DNA of 64,000 bases from an uncultured SAR116 cluster alpha proteobacterium (GTDB taxonomy: Bacteria; Pseudomonadota; Alphaproteobacteria; Puniceispirillales; Puniceispirillaceae), in contig CACOCY010000001.1 in assembly GCA_902625725.1 (NCBI GenBank), forward strand, positions 62,001-126,000, given 5' to 3'. This document shows, piece by piece, positions 33,195-42,790 of the stretch (its first letter is position 1; each line of letters starts with the position of its first letter). The position numbers were made by a program, and so were the translations under genes. A model generated the notes under the pieces. That model was not told where the DNA came from. It worked only from the letters and a program-made list of their open reading frames with translations, and did no database searches.

Positions 33195-34169
33195 TTGGAT
33201 AGTTTAATTTTAATTTCTAGAGACGAAGCCGGAATACGGCTCGATCGAGTTATTCGGAGTCGCTTTCCTAACCTGAGACAAGGTCAGTTAGAAAAGCTAT
33301 TAAGGTTAGGCAAAATAAGATTAGATGCAAAAAAAGTAAAAGCTGGAAAAAGAGTGCAAACTGGTCAAGAGATAGAATTTAGAATCAACTTAAATAAATA
33401 TTTATCTGAGCAATCAAGCCCCAAAATAAATACTACAAAACCTGTTATTTCGGATACTGCAAGAAGAAAGGCAATAAGCCTTCTTGAAAGCTGGAAAATC
33501 GATGAAACATCTGAATGGATTGCGATTAATAAACCTGATGGAGTAGCAGTTCAGGGTGGCTCAAAAGTAAAATTTCATGTCGACCGCTTATTGCAAGAGG
33601 GCTTTGGGGACCAACGACCAAAACTTGTTCACCGAATAGATAAAGATACATCAGGTATTTTGCTATTAGCAAAAACTCAGAAATCTGCTCGTTTATTAAC
33701 GAAATATTTTAGAGAGCAGGCAATTAGCAAAACGTATCTTGCTTTTTGCGTAGGTAAAATTGGTAAATCGGGTAGAATCTCAGAGCCAGTAACTAAATAT
33801 TTACAAAAAGGAATCGAGAAAATGAGGGTTGATAAAGAGGAAGGTGTTTCGGCCATAAGCCTTTATGAAAGGATATTTTACAATAACGGAATTAGTTTTG
33901 TATGCCTTCGTCCAGTAACAGGTAGGACCCATCAACTAAGAGTGCATTTGAACTTTATTGGGAAACCTATTTTGGGTGATTGGAAATATGCCGGCAATAA
34001 AGCACATCCTGCTGTCGAATTAGATAAAAAATTACACCTTCACGCCCATTTTATGACCCTGCCCGATGGACAACAAATCAAAGCTGAGGTGCCAGAGCAT
34101 ATGAAATTGGCGGCATGCAAGATAGGTGCAGACATCCCAGCTGATAATCAATATTTTGTAAGCTGTTAA
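33195..34169 (+). CDS. rluC: 23S rRNA pseudouridine synthase, RluC/RluD family
   Basis: The 324-residue enzyme converts specific uridines in 23S rRNA to pseudouridine. An S4 RNA-binding domain (about 17-75; GQLEKLLRLGKIRLDAKKVK) precedes the catalytic domain with HRIDKDTSGILLLAK, whose aspartate is the nucleophile, and RPVTGRTHQLRVHL. It starts with TTG at 33195; the Shine-Dalgarno is weak. Gene position next to the HAD phosphatase and ATP12 matches alphaproteobacterial rluC, but specificity against RluD was not proven. Confidence 0.88.
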   Translation: MDSLILISRDEAGIRLDRVIRSRFPNLRQGQLEKLLRLGKIRLDAKKVKAGKRVQTGQEIEFRINLNKYLSEQSSPKINTTKPVISDTARRKAISLLESWKIDETSEWIAINKPDGVAVQGGSKVKFHVDRLLQEGFGDQRPKLVHRIDKDTSGILLLAKTQKSARLLTKYFREQAISKTYLAFCVGKIGKSGRISEPVTKYLQKGIEKMRVDKEEGVSAISLYERIFYNNGISFVCLRPVTGRTHQLRVHLNFIGKPILGDWKYAGNKAHPAVELDKKLHLHAHFMTLPDGQQIKAEVPEHMKLAACKIGADIPADNQYFVSC

Positions 34170-34183
34170 AAGGTTTCGATACT

Positions 34184-34879
34184 GTGATGACTATAGTTGC
34201 TTCTAACCAAAAACAATCTTCGCGTCTTGTATTATTCGATTTTGACGGGACGTTATGCGATAGCGCAGAACAGATTGTGAACGCCATTAAAAAAGCTGGT
34301 CAAGACGTAGGTTTGACTAATATAGAAGATGAGCAAACTCGTCAGTATATTGGTCAAGGACTTCATCATTTAGCATTAAAACTTACAAATTATAATAATG
34401 AGAAGGCAAATGAATTTTTTGATGCTTATAGACACAATTTTAAAGTTACAACGAATTCTAGTGATAGTTACCTGTCGCCATTATTTGAAGGCGCACAAGA
34501 GGCTGTCACTTCTCTTGTAAAGGATGGTTGGTTAACTGGTATAGTTACAAACAAAGGTAGAAACGGATTAAATTATTTGATGCAAAAACATGGTATTGTC
34601 CATTTATTTGACCTGACCTTTACCGTGGACGAAAAGCAGCCGAAACCTTCCAAGGAAATGGCAATTGACGCGATGTATGATTGTGGAGTTGAGCCCAGTA
34701 ATACCGTTCTAGTTGGTGATACAATTTATGATGCTCAATGTGCAGCCAATGCTGGAATTCCGTTTGTTGGAGTTAGTTGGGGATATAACAGTGCTGAAAT
34801 GCTAATGCAGCATGGTGCAAGAACGGTCATTGATAACTTCTCTCAACTTCATACTATTCTGAACGAAATTACTTCTTAA
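34184..34879 (+). CDS. HAD-superfamily phosphatase (phosphoglycolate phosphatase-like)
   Basis: A cytosolic HAD-IA hydrolase of 231 residues. Motif I is LFDFDGTLCDS (D19 nucleophile, D21), motif II has T in GIVTNKGR, motif III is K in KPSKEMA, and motif IV is VGDTIYDAQCAANAG. The helical cap between I and II fits phosphoglycolate phosphatase or similar enzymes; substrate is not certain. GTG 34184 and ATG 34187 are adjacent candidate starts. It sits between rluC and the ATP12 gene. Confidence 0.88.
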   Translation: MMTIVASNQKQSSRLVLFDFDGTLCDSAEQIVNAIKKAGQDVGLTNIEDEQTRQYIGQGLHHLALKLTNYNNEKANEFFDAYRHNFKVTTNSSDSYLSPLFEGAQEAVTSLVKDGWLTGIVTNKGRNGLNYLMQKHGIVHLFDLTFTVDEKQPKPSKEMAIDAMYDCGVEPSNTVLVGDTIYDAQCAANAGIPFVGVSWGYNSAEMLMQHGARTVIDNFSQLHTILNEITS

Positions 34880-34880
34880 A

Positions 34881-35603
34881 TTGCTTGAACTGAGTGAGAA
34901 AGACCCATTGAAACGATTTTACGAACAAGTTCAAATTACACAAGTTGGCCAAGCTTACGAAGTTATCCTTGATGGTCGCTCTTTAAAAACTCCGATGCAG
35001 AGAACACTGCATCTTCCGACGGAGGCCTTAGCGCAGAAAATTGCCGACGAATGGTCTAATATAGAAACTGAAATAAATATAGCACATATGCCTATTTTTT
35101 CTCTCGCTGTCACTGCAATAGATATGGTTTCATTCCAAAAAGCCGCTTTATCAACGGAAATACAAAATTATATTATGAATGATTTACTTTGCTATAGAGA
35201 AACAGAAGATAAAATACTACAAGGACACCAAAATAAAAACTGGGATCCGTGGCTTAAATGGTCAAAAAAAGAGTTTGATTTTGAACTTAAACTAACAAAA
35301 GGTGTGATGCCGATTTATCAGGACGAGCGTAATAAAACACTTTTATTTAAAGTGATTTCAGAGATGAGTGTATGGTATTTTATGTGCTTTATGAAGGCAA
35401 CAACTCTTGCTGGCTCTGCAGTTTTGGCATTAGCATTTATAAAAAAACAATTGAAGGCTGATGAACTGTTTTCCCTTTGCTTCTTAGATGAGCTTTACCA
35501 AGTAAAAAGATGGGGAGAAGATGAGGAAGCGTTAAAAAAAAGAAATGCTATTAAAACTGAGTTTTATAATGTATCAGAGTTCTTAAGACTTGTGGACTTA
35601 TAA
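34881..35603 (+). CDS. ATP12-family F1-ATPase assembly chaperone
   Basis: ATP12 proteins bind free F1 alpha subunits during ATP synthase assembly; the family occurs in mitochondria and alphaproteobacteria, which supports the taxonomic call. The 240 residues include [40 protein letters not shown] and [14 protein letters not shown], all typical. It starts with TTG one base after the preceding stop and without a clear Shine-Dalgarno, suggesting translational coupling to the phosphatase gene. Confidence 0.92.
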   Translation: MLELSEKDPLKRFYEQVQITQVGQAYEVILDGRSLKTPMQRTLHLPTEALAQKIADEWSNIETEINIAHMPIFSLAVTAIDMVSFQKAALSTEIQNYIMNDLLCYRETEDKILQGHQNKNWDPWLKWSKKEFDFELKLTKGVMPIYQDERNKTLLFKVISEMSVWYFMCFMKATTLAGSAVLALAFIKKQLKADELFSLCFLDELYQVKRWGEDEEALKKRNAIKTEFYNVSEFLRLVDL

Positions 35604-35646
35604 AAAATATAGCCCTCTTAAGAATAAAAATGTAAGGAGCATATCT

Positions 35647-37179
35647 GTGCAGACAAATACCGAAATGCTAGAGGAAAAACGCGCTAAAGCCCGACTGGGT
35701 GGCGGACAGGCTCGTATTGATAAACAACATAAAAAGGGAAAATTAACTGCTAGAGAGCGTTTGGCCTTATTATTAGATCCAGGTTCGCTAGAAGAGTGGG
35801 ATATGTTCGTTGAACATAGATGCATTGATTTCGAAATGGAAAATAATAAAGTACCTGGAGATGGCGTTGTAATAGGTAACGGGTTAATTAATGGCCGTCC
35901 TGTATTTGTATTCTCACAAGATTTTACGGTATTCGGGGGTTCACTATCCGAGACACACGCTGCAAAAATCTGCAAAGTAATGGATCAGGCAATAAAGCTT
36001 GGCTTGCCTATAATAGGGATAAATGACTCTGGTGGTGCCCGAATACAGGAGGGTGTCGCGTCATTAGGCGGGTACGCCGAAGTGTTTCAAAGAAATGTAC
36101 TGGCATCTGGTGTTATCCCTCAAATTTCGCTTATTATGGGTCCATGTGCCGGCGGTGCTGTTTATTCACCAGCTATCACTGATTTTATTTTTATGGTAGA
36201 AAATTCCTCCTATATGTTTGTTACGGGCCCAGATGTTGTGAAAACTGTAACACACGAAGATTTAACGGCTGCAGAACTTGGAGGTGCGGAAATGCACGCC
36301 AAGACATCTGGGGTTAGTCATGGCCGTTTTGAAAATGAGCTGGATATTATAGTAAATGTCAGAAGATTAATGGGTTTTTTGCCACTTTCAAATGAAGCGC
36401 CTCTCCCTATAGTTGAGTGTGACGATTCAATTGACCGACAATCAGATACTCTGGCGAAGATCGTGCCTGATAATCCAAATGTTCCATATGATATGACACA
36501 TATAATTTTAGAAATTGTAGACGACCGTGAATTTTTTGAAATTCATAAAGATTTTGCTCAGAATATTATTGTCGGTTTTGCAAGGATCAATGGCAACCCT
36601 ATTGGTATTGTAGCTAATCAGCCTCTTGTTTTAGCAGGTTGTCTTGATAGTAGTTCTTCTCGTAAAGCTGCAAGATTTGTCCGTTTTTGTGACGCATTTA
36701 ATATTCCGCTATTAACGCTAGTTGATGTTCCGGGATTCATGCCAGGTTTAGCACAGGAAACCGGGGGAATAATTAGTCATGGCGCGAAATTATTGTTTGC
36801 TTTTGCTGAAGCGACCGTTCCTAAAGTGACCTTAATTACCAGAAAAGCCTATGGCGGGGCATATGACGTTATGGCATCTAAACATTTGCGTGGCGACGTC
36901 AATTATGCTTGGCCGAATGCAGAAATTGCGGTCATGGGACCCGAAGGAGCAGCTAGAATAATTTTTCGCGATGCTGCTTACAAACCGGAACTATTGGAAG
37001 AAAGAACCAAGAGCTATAGAGAGAAATTTGCAAACCCGTTTGTAGCAGCATCCAGAGGCTATCTTGATGATATTATAAGACCAGTTAACACCCGTCGCAG
37101 ATTGGTGAATGCGTTTGAAATTTTGAAACGTAAGCAACTAAAAAATCCACCTCGTAAGCACGATAATCTTCCGTTATGA
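35647..37179 (+). CDS. pccB: propionyl-CoA carboxylase beta chain
   Basis: The carboxyltransferase subunit moves CO2 from biotin to propionyl-CoA, giving methylmalonyl-CoA. The start is GTG 35647, 7 nt after AAGGAG (35634-35639), giving 510 residues, the usual PccB length; the longer frame from 35590 overlaps the ATP12 gene. Motifs: [40 protein letters not shown], and [20 protein letters not shown]. pccA follows 15 bp later. Confidence 0.96.
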   Translation: MQTNTEMLEEKRAKARLGGGQARIDKQHKKGKLTARERLALLLDPGSLEEWDMFVEHRCIDFEMENNKVPGDGVVIGNGLINGRPVFVFSQDFTVFGGSLSETHAAKICKVMDQAIKLGLPIIGINDSGGARIQEGVASLGGYAEVFQRNVLASGVIPQISLIMGPCAGGAVYSPAITDFIFMVENSSYMFVTGPDVVKTVTHEDLTAAELGGAEMHAKTSGVSHGRFENELDIIVNVRRLMGFLPLSNEAPLPIVECDDSIDRQSDTLAKIVPDNPNVPYDMTHIILEIVDDREFFEIHKDFAQNIIVGFARINGNPIGIVANQPLVLAGCLDSSSSRKAARFVRFCDAFNIPLLTLVDVPGFMPGLAQETGGIISHGAKLLFAFAEATVPKVTLITRKAYGGAYDVMASKHLRGDVNYAWPNAEIAVMGPEGAARIIFRDAAYKPELLEERTKSYREKFANPFVAASRGYLDDIIRPVNTRRRLVNAFEILKRKQLKNPPRKHDNLPL

Positions 37180-37194
37180 ATTGAAATAAATTAA

Positions 37195-39171
37195 ATGAGT
37201 GTATTGTTTAATAAAATATTGGTAGCTAATAGGGGTGAGATAGCCTGCAGAATAATTCGAACAGCCCATGAGTTGGGAATTAAGGTTGTTGCTGTTTATT
37301 CAGAAGCTGATAAGCACTCCAAGCATGTAAGGTTAGCAGATGAAGCGGTATATATAGGATTATCGCCATCGGTGCAAAGTTATCTATTGATAGATAAAAT
37401 TATTGAAGTTGCAAAACTGACTTCGGCAGAGGCAATACACCCAGGGTACGGATTTTTGTCAGAGAATGCTGAATTTGTTAGCGCTGTGGAGGCAGCTGGA
37501 TTGGTTTTTATAGGCCCTGATGCTTACGCTATTGAGATGATGGGCGACAAAATTACTTCCAAAAATATAGCTATGGAAGCAGGCGTTTCCGTTGTTCCTG
37601 GAAGTGAAGGCGCTGTTAGTGATATTAAGCAAGCAAAGGCTGAATCCAGAAGAATTGGATATCCGGTTATGATAAAAGCCTCCTCGGGGGGAGGTGGTAA
37701 AGGAATGCGCATTGTGGAGCAAGAAGAAGACCTTGAATCCTCTATGCATGCGGCTATGAATGAGGCACGTTCTTCCTTTGGCGACGACCGTGTCTTTATA
37801 GAAAAATTTGTTACACAACCTCGACACATTGAGATACAGGTAATCGCAGATACACATGGCAATGTCATACACCTTGGAGAGCGTGAGTGTTCTATCCAAA
37901 GACGACATCAAAAGGTTATTGAGGAGGCGCCATCGTGTTTCCTGTCATCAAAAATCCGTCTTGCAATGGGCCAGCAAGCAATTGCACTTGCAAAGGCTGT
38001 AAACTATCGCTCTGCAGGTACGGTAGAGTTTATTGTTGGTGCTAACGAAGATTTCTATTTTCTTGAAATGAATACTCGTCTTCAAGTTGAACACCCTGTC
38101 ACTGAACTCGTGTACAATGTAGATATTGTCTCGCTTATGATAGAAATTGCTGCAGGTAAGCAGCTATCTATTGGACAAGATGAAGTTGAAGCCAAAGGTT
38201 GGGCGATGGAAGCTCGTATTTATGCGGAAGACTCGCAAAAAGGATTTTTGCCCTCGATAGGACAATTAATTGAATATAAGGAGCCTATTTTAGATAAAAT
38301 AAGAATAGACTCTGGTGTTCACGAAGGGGATCATATTACGATGTTTTATGATCCAATGGTTGCAAAAATAATAGGCTATGGAATCGATAGACCAGAGTGT
38401 ATAGCAAATCTAAGTAAGGCGTTAGATCGGTATAAAATATCTGGAGTTGAAACAAATATTCAATTTTTGAGCGCTATTTTATTGGATGAAAATTTTAACT
38501 TGGGGGATATTACTACTGACTTTATCGAGTGCAAATTTGGTGGTAAATTTAACCCTTATAAACCAGATGCAGAATTAGAAAAAAAATTTTTAGCCTTGGC
38601 TGCTGCTATATTAATGCCTGTGATTTACCAGTCCAATCCTACAAAAATAAATAAGGCTACTAATATACTTCAGATTTCTAACGGGGATTATTTTCTTACT
38701 GATTGGCGTAATTATGAGGGAACCCACGTTATTACAATTGATAATAGACAATATGAAGTTACAGGTCAGGTAACCAAATCTATGACTTTATTTACCGGGC
38801 AGATAAATGGAGAAGATATGCCTGTTAAAGTAAATCGCATTTATAATAAAGTCAGGCTGGTCTCGGGTCCTTACTCGATAATGGTTACCATTTTGCCTGC
38901 AATAGCGGAGAATGTAATTGAATTTATGCCGGCCCCCAATCTGCTTAGCGGCACACTAAAAGTAACGGCTCCCATGCCTGGTATGTTAACCAAACTGCTT
39001 GTGTCTGATGGGGAACATTTATATGCAGGTCAGCAAGTAGCGATTATAGAAGCAATGAAAATGGAAAATAGTCTTCGATGCGAAATTGATTGTATTGTTG
39101 AACGCGTTCATGTTAGCGAGGGAGACTTATTAAACGTGGATGATTTAATTTTATCCTTGGGCGAAAAATAA
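37195..39171 (+). CDS. pccA: propionyl-CoA carboxylase alpha chain (biotin carboxylase + BCCP)
   Basis: The alpha chain carboxylates biotin with ATP and bicarbonate. Domains over 658 residues: biotin carboxylase (1-450) with KILVANRGEIACRIIRTA, the glycine-rich ATP loop KASSGGGGKGMRI, and FLEMNTRLQVEHPVTE; a linker domain; and a biotinyl domain at the end with EAMKMEN, where K622 would carry biotin. It pairs with pccB to form the alpha6-beta6 enzyme of propionate and odd-chain or branched-chain degradation. Confidence 0.96.
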   Translation: MSVLFNKILVANRGEIACRIIRTAHELGIKVVAVYSEADKHSKHVRLADEAVYIGLSPSVQSYLLIDKIIEVAKLTSAEAIHPGYGFLSENAEFVSAVEAAGLVFIGPDAYAIEMMGDKITSKNIAMEAGVSVVPGSEGAVSDIKQAKAESRRIGYPVMIKASSGGGGKGMRIVEQEEDLESSMHAAMNEARSSFGDDRVFIEKFVTQPRHIEIQVIADTHGNVIHLGERECSIQRRHQKVIEEAPSCFLSSKIRLAMGQQAIALAKAVNYRSAGTVEFIVGANEDFYFLEMNTRLQVEHPVTELVYNVDIVSLMIEIAAGKQLSIGQDEVEAKGWAMEARIYAEDSQKGFLPSIGQLIEYKEPILDKIRIDSGVHEGDHITMFYDPMVAKIIGYGIDRPECIANLSKALDRYKISGVETNIQFLSAILLDENFNLGDITTDFIECKFGGKFNPYKPDAELEKKFLALAAAILMPVIYQSNPTKINKATNILQISNGDYFLTDWRNYEGTHVITIDNRQYEVTGQVTKSMTLFTGQINGEDMPVKVNRIYNKVRLVSGPYSIMVTILPAIAENVIEFMPAPNLLSGTLKVTAPMPGMLTKLLVSDGEHLYAGQQVAIIEAMKMENSLRCEIDCIVERVHVSEGDLLNVDDLILSLGEK

Positions 39172-39194
39172 AATTCTTATTTAATGATCTAGCT

Positions 39195-39638
39195 ATGAAG
39201 TTTAATAAACATTCACACCAAAAGCCGATTGTAGGCGAAGGATGGAAGGACTTTTCCTCTATTTGTATTAAAATCGATACATTAGATTTAGGGCCTCATG
39301 CCAAAGCATTGTTGGCTGAATTGATTGTTTCAGTTAAAGTGGGCATGCCAATCGTTGTAATAGTACTGGCGGCTACAATTGTTGATGTTATTATCAATGA
39401 ACAGAAGTTGGATCTTGCAAAAAGTGAAAGTTCCAACCGTAAAGAAGTTGATTGGCTTACCATGGCTGAAAGAAAACAGCTTGAATGGTTGAGGGGTTTA
39501 CGAAATAGGTTATTGCATTATCAAGGAGTAATTTCAGGGATGGGGGGGGCTGACCTCGATCAAAAACGTCTCCGTCTAGAAGCCGATAAAGCTCTTAAAG
39601 CGATATCACCATTATTGGAAGGACTTGAGCAGTTTTAA
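39195..39638 (+). CDS. hypothetical protein with HEPN-like RNxxxH motif
   Basis: A 147-residue, probably all-helical protein of unknown function. A hydrophobic stretch (about 50-66; GMPIVVIVLAATIVDVII) precedes the motif GLRNRLLHYQG, where R103 and H108 give the R-x4-H spacing of HEPN domains. HEPN proteins are often RNases or toxins, but many are inert; nothing here proves catalysis, and no antitoxin-like partner adjoins. It follows pccA by 23 bp on the same strand and may be co-transcribed. The Shine-Dalgarno is poor. Confidence 0.6.
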   Translation: MKFNKHSHQKPIVGEGWKDFSSICIKIDTLDLGPHAKALLAELIVSVKVGMPIVVIVLAATIVDVIINEQKLDLAKSESSNRKEVDWLTMAERKQLEWLRGLRNRLLHYQGVISGMGGADLDQKRLRLEADKALKAISPLLEGLEQF

Positions 39639-39650
39639 AAAATTAACCGG

Positions 39651-40313
39651 TTAAAAAACATTCTTAAAGCATTTTTTAGCTGCCATATCGAGTTCCGCCA
39701 TAGACACCATTTGACCTAAATCAGCAAAACTAGTAACGCCACCATCGTTTACCCCGCAGGGAACAATTCCATCAAACGCACTTAAATCAGGATTAATATT
39801 AATTGCAACACCATGCATAGTGATCCATTTGGAAATACGAACACCGAGTGCGGCTATTTTGTCTATTCTTTCAGGCTTATTGATATCTATACGTCGGACC
39901 CAAACTCCGGGCAGACCGTCTCTTCTTTGTCCTTGTATTGAGAAACAATTAAGAGTCTCTATTATCCACGACTCTAAGTCATATACATATTTTCTAACAT
40001 CTTTTTGTCGGCTTGATAAATCTAAAAGGGGCCAATAAACTCGTTGTCCTGGTCCGTGGTATGTCCACTGACCACCTCTACTCGTCAGGTGTGTAGGTAT
40101 CTCACCTGTATTTATAAGGTCTTTTTTTGTTGCAGAAGTTCCACCGGTATAAACAGGTGCATGTTCTAGCATGCAGACTAACTCACCTGATGAGCCTTCG
40201 GCTATTTTTTCATGCAAGTTATACATCATCGCTACAGCGTTGACATAATCAGTTAAACCTGAATATTCTTGCCAGATAGGAATAGATAAAATCCCCTCAA
40301 AACTGATTTTCAA
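39651..40313 (-). CDS. lipB: octanoyl-[acyl-carrier-protein]:protein N-octanoyltransferase
   Basis: LipB transfers octanoate from ACP to lipoyl domains of 2-oxoacid dehydrogenases and GcvH. Motifs: MLEHAPVYTGGTSA, RGGQWTYHGPGQRVYWPLLD, GLPGVWV, and KIAALGVRISKWITMHGVAI. The catalytic pair is K152 and C186 (in IVPCGV). The frame reaches a TTG at 40400, but the added 29 residues are hydrophobic and unlike LipB, so I start at TTG 40313 (220 residues); neither start has a clear Shine-Dalgarno. It converges on the upstream gene with only 12 bp between stops. Confidence 0.92.
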   Translation of the reverse strand: MKISFEGILSIPIWQEYSGLTDYVNAVAMMYNLHEKIAEGSSGELVCMLEHAPVYTGGTSATKKDLINTGEIPTHLTSRGGQWTYHGPGQRVYWPLLDLSSRQKDVRKYVYDLESWIIETLNCFSIQGQRRDGLPGVWVRRIDINKPERIDKIAALGVRISKWITMHGVAININPDLSAFDGIVPCGVNDGGVTSFADLGQMVSMAELDMAAKKCFKNVF

Positions 40314-40488
40314 AATTGAAATTGATAATAAATTATTTAATATTAATACCAGAAATATGGTGGCTAGGGAAGTGTGCGCATATAGTGTATGTTTAGTCAA
40401 AGTTTCTTCAAGGTGACTTTTATTTCATTATTTATGATTTGATGCTTGATCAATAAGGTTGAACATGTGATAGAAATCATAACTAAGT

Positions 40489-40577
40489 GCGGCTGTGGCG
40501 GAATTGGTAGACGCGCAGCGTTGAGGTCGCTGTGGGGTTAAAACCTCGTGGAAGTTCGAGTCTTCTCAGCCGCACCA
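40489..40577 (+). tRNA. tRNA-Leu (anticodon GAG), CCA encoded
   Basis: The acceptor GCGGCTG (40489-40495) pairs with CAGCCGC (40567-40573), followed by A and an encoded CCA (40575-40577). The anticodon stem CAGCG/CGCTG encloses TTGAGGT, giving GAG at 40523-40525, which reads CUC and CUU. The D arm has AATTGGTAGACGC, the long class II variable arm is present, and the T loop is TTCGAGT. The last 16 bases plus two downstream (40562-40579) recur at 43216-43233. Confidence 0.97.
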
Positions 40578-40579
40578 TT
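40562..40579 (+). repeat. attachment-site repeat, tRNA side (attL)
   Basis: CTTCTCAGCCGCACCATT spans the end of the tRNA-Leu T arm, the acceptor 3' strand, CCA and two further bases. It is identical to 43216-43233; the flanking bases differ (T versus G before it, C versus T after it), so 18 bp is the exact limit of identity. Confidence 0.85.
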
Positions 40580-40662
40580 CACCCTCCATAGTCCTTCGGA
40601 CACCTGCATTAACCCATTGTTATCCCTTGCTTTTCACTTGATAGCGCGTGGGTGGGGTTTCT

Positions 40663-40734
40663 ATGGTACAACATATAGTACAACAAAAAGAGGTACATTA
40701 TATCTGGCAAAATGGTAGAACTTACTACCTTTGA
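40663..40734 (+). pseudogene. remnant of a tyrosine-recombinase (integrase) gene, N-terminal stub
   Basis: A 23-codon frame starts 83 bp after the attachment repeat and stops with TGA. Its peptide contains VHYIWQNGRTYYL, similar to the opening beta strands of many phage-type integrases, which commonly read like YxxRRGxTYYxR. The position just inside attL is where integrase genes of tRNA-borne islands usually sit. The catalytic domain is gone; the 150 bp after the stub show no recognisable integrase sequence. The peptide is short, so homology is suggestive only. Confidence 0.5.
40666..40684 (+). repeat. paired GTACAAC repeats, left end of the element
   Basis: GTACAAC occurs at 40666-40672 and 40678-40684, a 12-bp period, 86 bp inside the left attachment repeat. 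A matching pair, GTATAAC twice with the same period, occurs at 43104-43122. Direct repeats spaced by about one helical turn on both arms resemble integrase arm-type binding sites. Here they overlap the integrase stub start. Confidence 0.55.
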
Positions 40735-40887
40735 ATACTCGTTTTTTATGTAGTTGAAGTTGTTGTCGTTACCTACGGTAAAACTGGCTTATCACTTCTC
40801 TTATGTTGTCTCATGTTGATTGTAATTCTTCCTATTGCTAATGTTCAATTCTGGAGAAATGTTAACTTTTGAAACTAAGGAGTGGCT

Positions 40888-42768
40888 ATGTTCCTTTATA
40901 AAATGATTGCGTTTGAGGCAGGATATTCTATAAGAAAACCTATAAAACTTAGGTGGCCGCTTCTACTTATTGCGATTGCTATATTGTCAGGTATTTTTGC
41001 TTTTCATGAAGCGAGGGCATTCAACTCAGAATATGTCGCTGATGACTTTATTGCTGAAGAATATGGGCAAGCTGATGCAATTGCTAACTTGTTCTTGGAG
41101 AGAAATTTAGTTGATGGAACGTTGAGTGAAAAAGAGATAAAAGCACTTTCTGACAATAAGCACCAACCAATCTCTGAGGCCGAAAAGTTAACCAGAAGAG
41201 AGTTGTACTCTCTTTTTGAGGCTAAACTCCCAAAGTTATTCAATTTTGAGAGAGCTAAAACCGTTCAAATCTCTAAGCATAATCTTGAGATTGACCCAAA
41301 AACTCTATCAAAATATGCAAATGAGCAGATTAAAGCAGGAGAATTTCCTGATGAGCTTTTCTGTGGGGGTACGTATTACCAGGCAGAAGTTAATGGTTTG
41401 ATAAGAGAAATTGGCAACCAAGGCGTTGCGAACGTTTTAAATCCTATTGGCGACATAAACAATGATGGGTTCGATGATTTATTAGTTACGCAGCTTCGCT
41501 TTTATTTTGATGAGCAATTAAACTTTGAAAATCAAGATAGGTTCTTGCAGGTGCCAGCCATATTGATATGGAATCAACAAACCAATTCTTATGATAGCAG
41601 TTTTTCTGGTTTCAAATATCCTGCTAAAAGAAAACTCTCAGACTCTTTATGGGTAAGGCATGTTGAGCATGCAGATTTTGATGATGATGGTTTTGAAGAT
41701 TTTATACTTGCAGATGCAGGTACAGACTTTAGGCCAGAGTGTGGTTACACAAATAGACTTTACCGCAATATTGAGGGAAGTGACCTAGAGGAAATCACGC
41801 TTCCATTAGAGGTAAATGACTATACTCACGCTTTTAGCACTGGGGATTTAGATGGAGATGGAGATATCGACATTGCTGTCGTAAATAGTCCTTATGCGAA
41901 TAAAAATAAACAAAAATTGTGTAAGTCAATATATGGAAGACCAACAGTTAATTATTCATATTTTCTTGAGAATACAGGTGAGATGAAATTCAAACCACAT
42001 AAATTCAACAAGAATAAAAATCAACGGTTATTTTACTCAGCGAGAATTCATAGAACAGACTCATCAAAAACAACTATTATGATATTAGGAGAAGCTGGGA
42101 AAGCCTGGCGTGATAACAAAAAATCTAGAGTAACTATTGCTCGAATAAAAAAGAGTGCAATTGGGGGGTTTTATATCAAAGACTCTCATTATATTCACCC
42201 ACCCAAATACTTGGGTACTGGCTCTATGGCAATTGAGTTTGAAATGTTCGACATTACTGGCGATGGAAAAGAAGAACTATTTATAAGTTGGCAATTTATG
42301 ACGCCATCTTTTGAACTGGTTAACTCTAATTCAGGTGACCTAATGTCTAATTGGGTTCAGGGAGGTCAATACATCCAAGTGATACAAAACCCATTTTCCA
42401 AAACCAATAAAGACATTACTGCAGAAGTATTTTATTATCCTCAACCGCTTAACATTAGGGGACGTGGTAGTTGGTGTGTAGAAATATATGCTCGTGACAT
42501 TGATAATGACGGAGATACGGACTTAATGTGTTCTTCATTTGACCAATGGACAAGAATTAAAGGTGACCTTACTCCTCATGCTGAACCTGTTCCAATATTT
42601 TATAGAAACGAAAATGGTAAGCTTAAAGGTCAATTCTTTGAAAATGATGTATTAAATAAGAACAAATGGTTTATTCCCGTGAGACACAAAGATATAAATC
42701 GAATGGCACAGGTTGAACCGTTTAGCTGTGATGAAATGTATGTGGAAGTTAGTGAGATAGTGAATTAA
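40888..42768 (+). CDS. FG-GAP/VCBS-repeat protein, secreted or membrane-anchored
   Basis: A 626-residue protein with a basic N-terminus and one hydrophobic segment (24-40, ending FAFHEARAF), either a signal peptide or an anchor. The rest carries calcium-type loops of FG-GAP/VCBS repeats: GDINNDGFDD (188-197), ADFDDDGFED (262-271), GDLDGDGDID (319-328), FDITGDGKEE (454-463) and RDIDNDGDTD (536-545), consistent with a beta-propeller exposed outside the cytosol. ATG 40888 is chosen because AAGGAG (40877-40882) is 5 nt away; a GTG at 40882 overlaps that site. It is the only intact large gene of the element; its function is unknown. Confidence 0.8.
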   Translation: MFLYKMIAFEAGYSIRKPIKLRWPLLLIAIAILSGIFAFHEARAFNSEYVADDFIAEEYGQADAIANLFLERNLVDGTLSEKEIKALSDNKHQPISEAEKLTRRELYSLFEAKLPKLFNFERAKTVQISKHNLEIDPKTLSKYANEQIKAGEFPDELFCGGTYYQAEVNGLIREIGNQGVANVLNPIGDINNDGFDDLLVTQLRFYFDEQLNFENQDRFLQVPAILIWNQQTNSYDSSFSGFKYPAKRKLSDSLWVRHVEHADFDDDGFEDFILADAGTDFRPECGYTNRLYRNIEGSDLEEITLPLEVNDYTHAFSTGDLDGDGDIDIAVVNSPYANKNKQKLCKSIYGRPTVNYSYFLENTGEMKFKPHKFNKNKNQRLFYSARIHRTDSSKTTIMILGEAGKAWRDNKKSRVTIARIKKSAIGGFYIKDSHYIHPPKYLGTGSMAIEFEMFDITGDGKEELFISWQFMTPSFELVNSNSGDLMSNWVQGGQYIQVIQNPFSKTNKDITAEVFYYPQPLNIRGRGSWCVEIYARDIDNDGDTDLMCSSFDQWTRIKGDLTPHAEPVPIFYRNENGKLKGQFFENDVLNKNKWFIPVRHKDINRMAQVEPFSCDEMYVEVSEIVN

Positions 42769-42790
42769 ACCTCGGTTAGAACTAGTATCA

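Noticed and set aside
40314-40400. 29-residue N-terminal extension of LipB
   Set aside because: Hydrophobic, not found in typical LipB, and without a ribosome-binding site; the TTG at 40313 gives the normal length.
40735-40860. Open frame after the integrase stub, rich in Val and Leu (ending LPIANVQFWRNVNF)
   Set aside because: No start codon with Shine-Dalgarno and it stops just before the FG-GAP gene; no similarity to integrase catalytic motifs.
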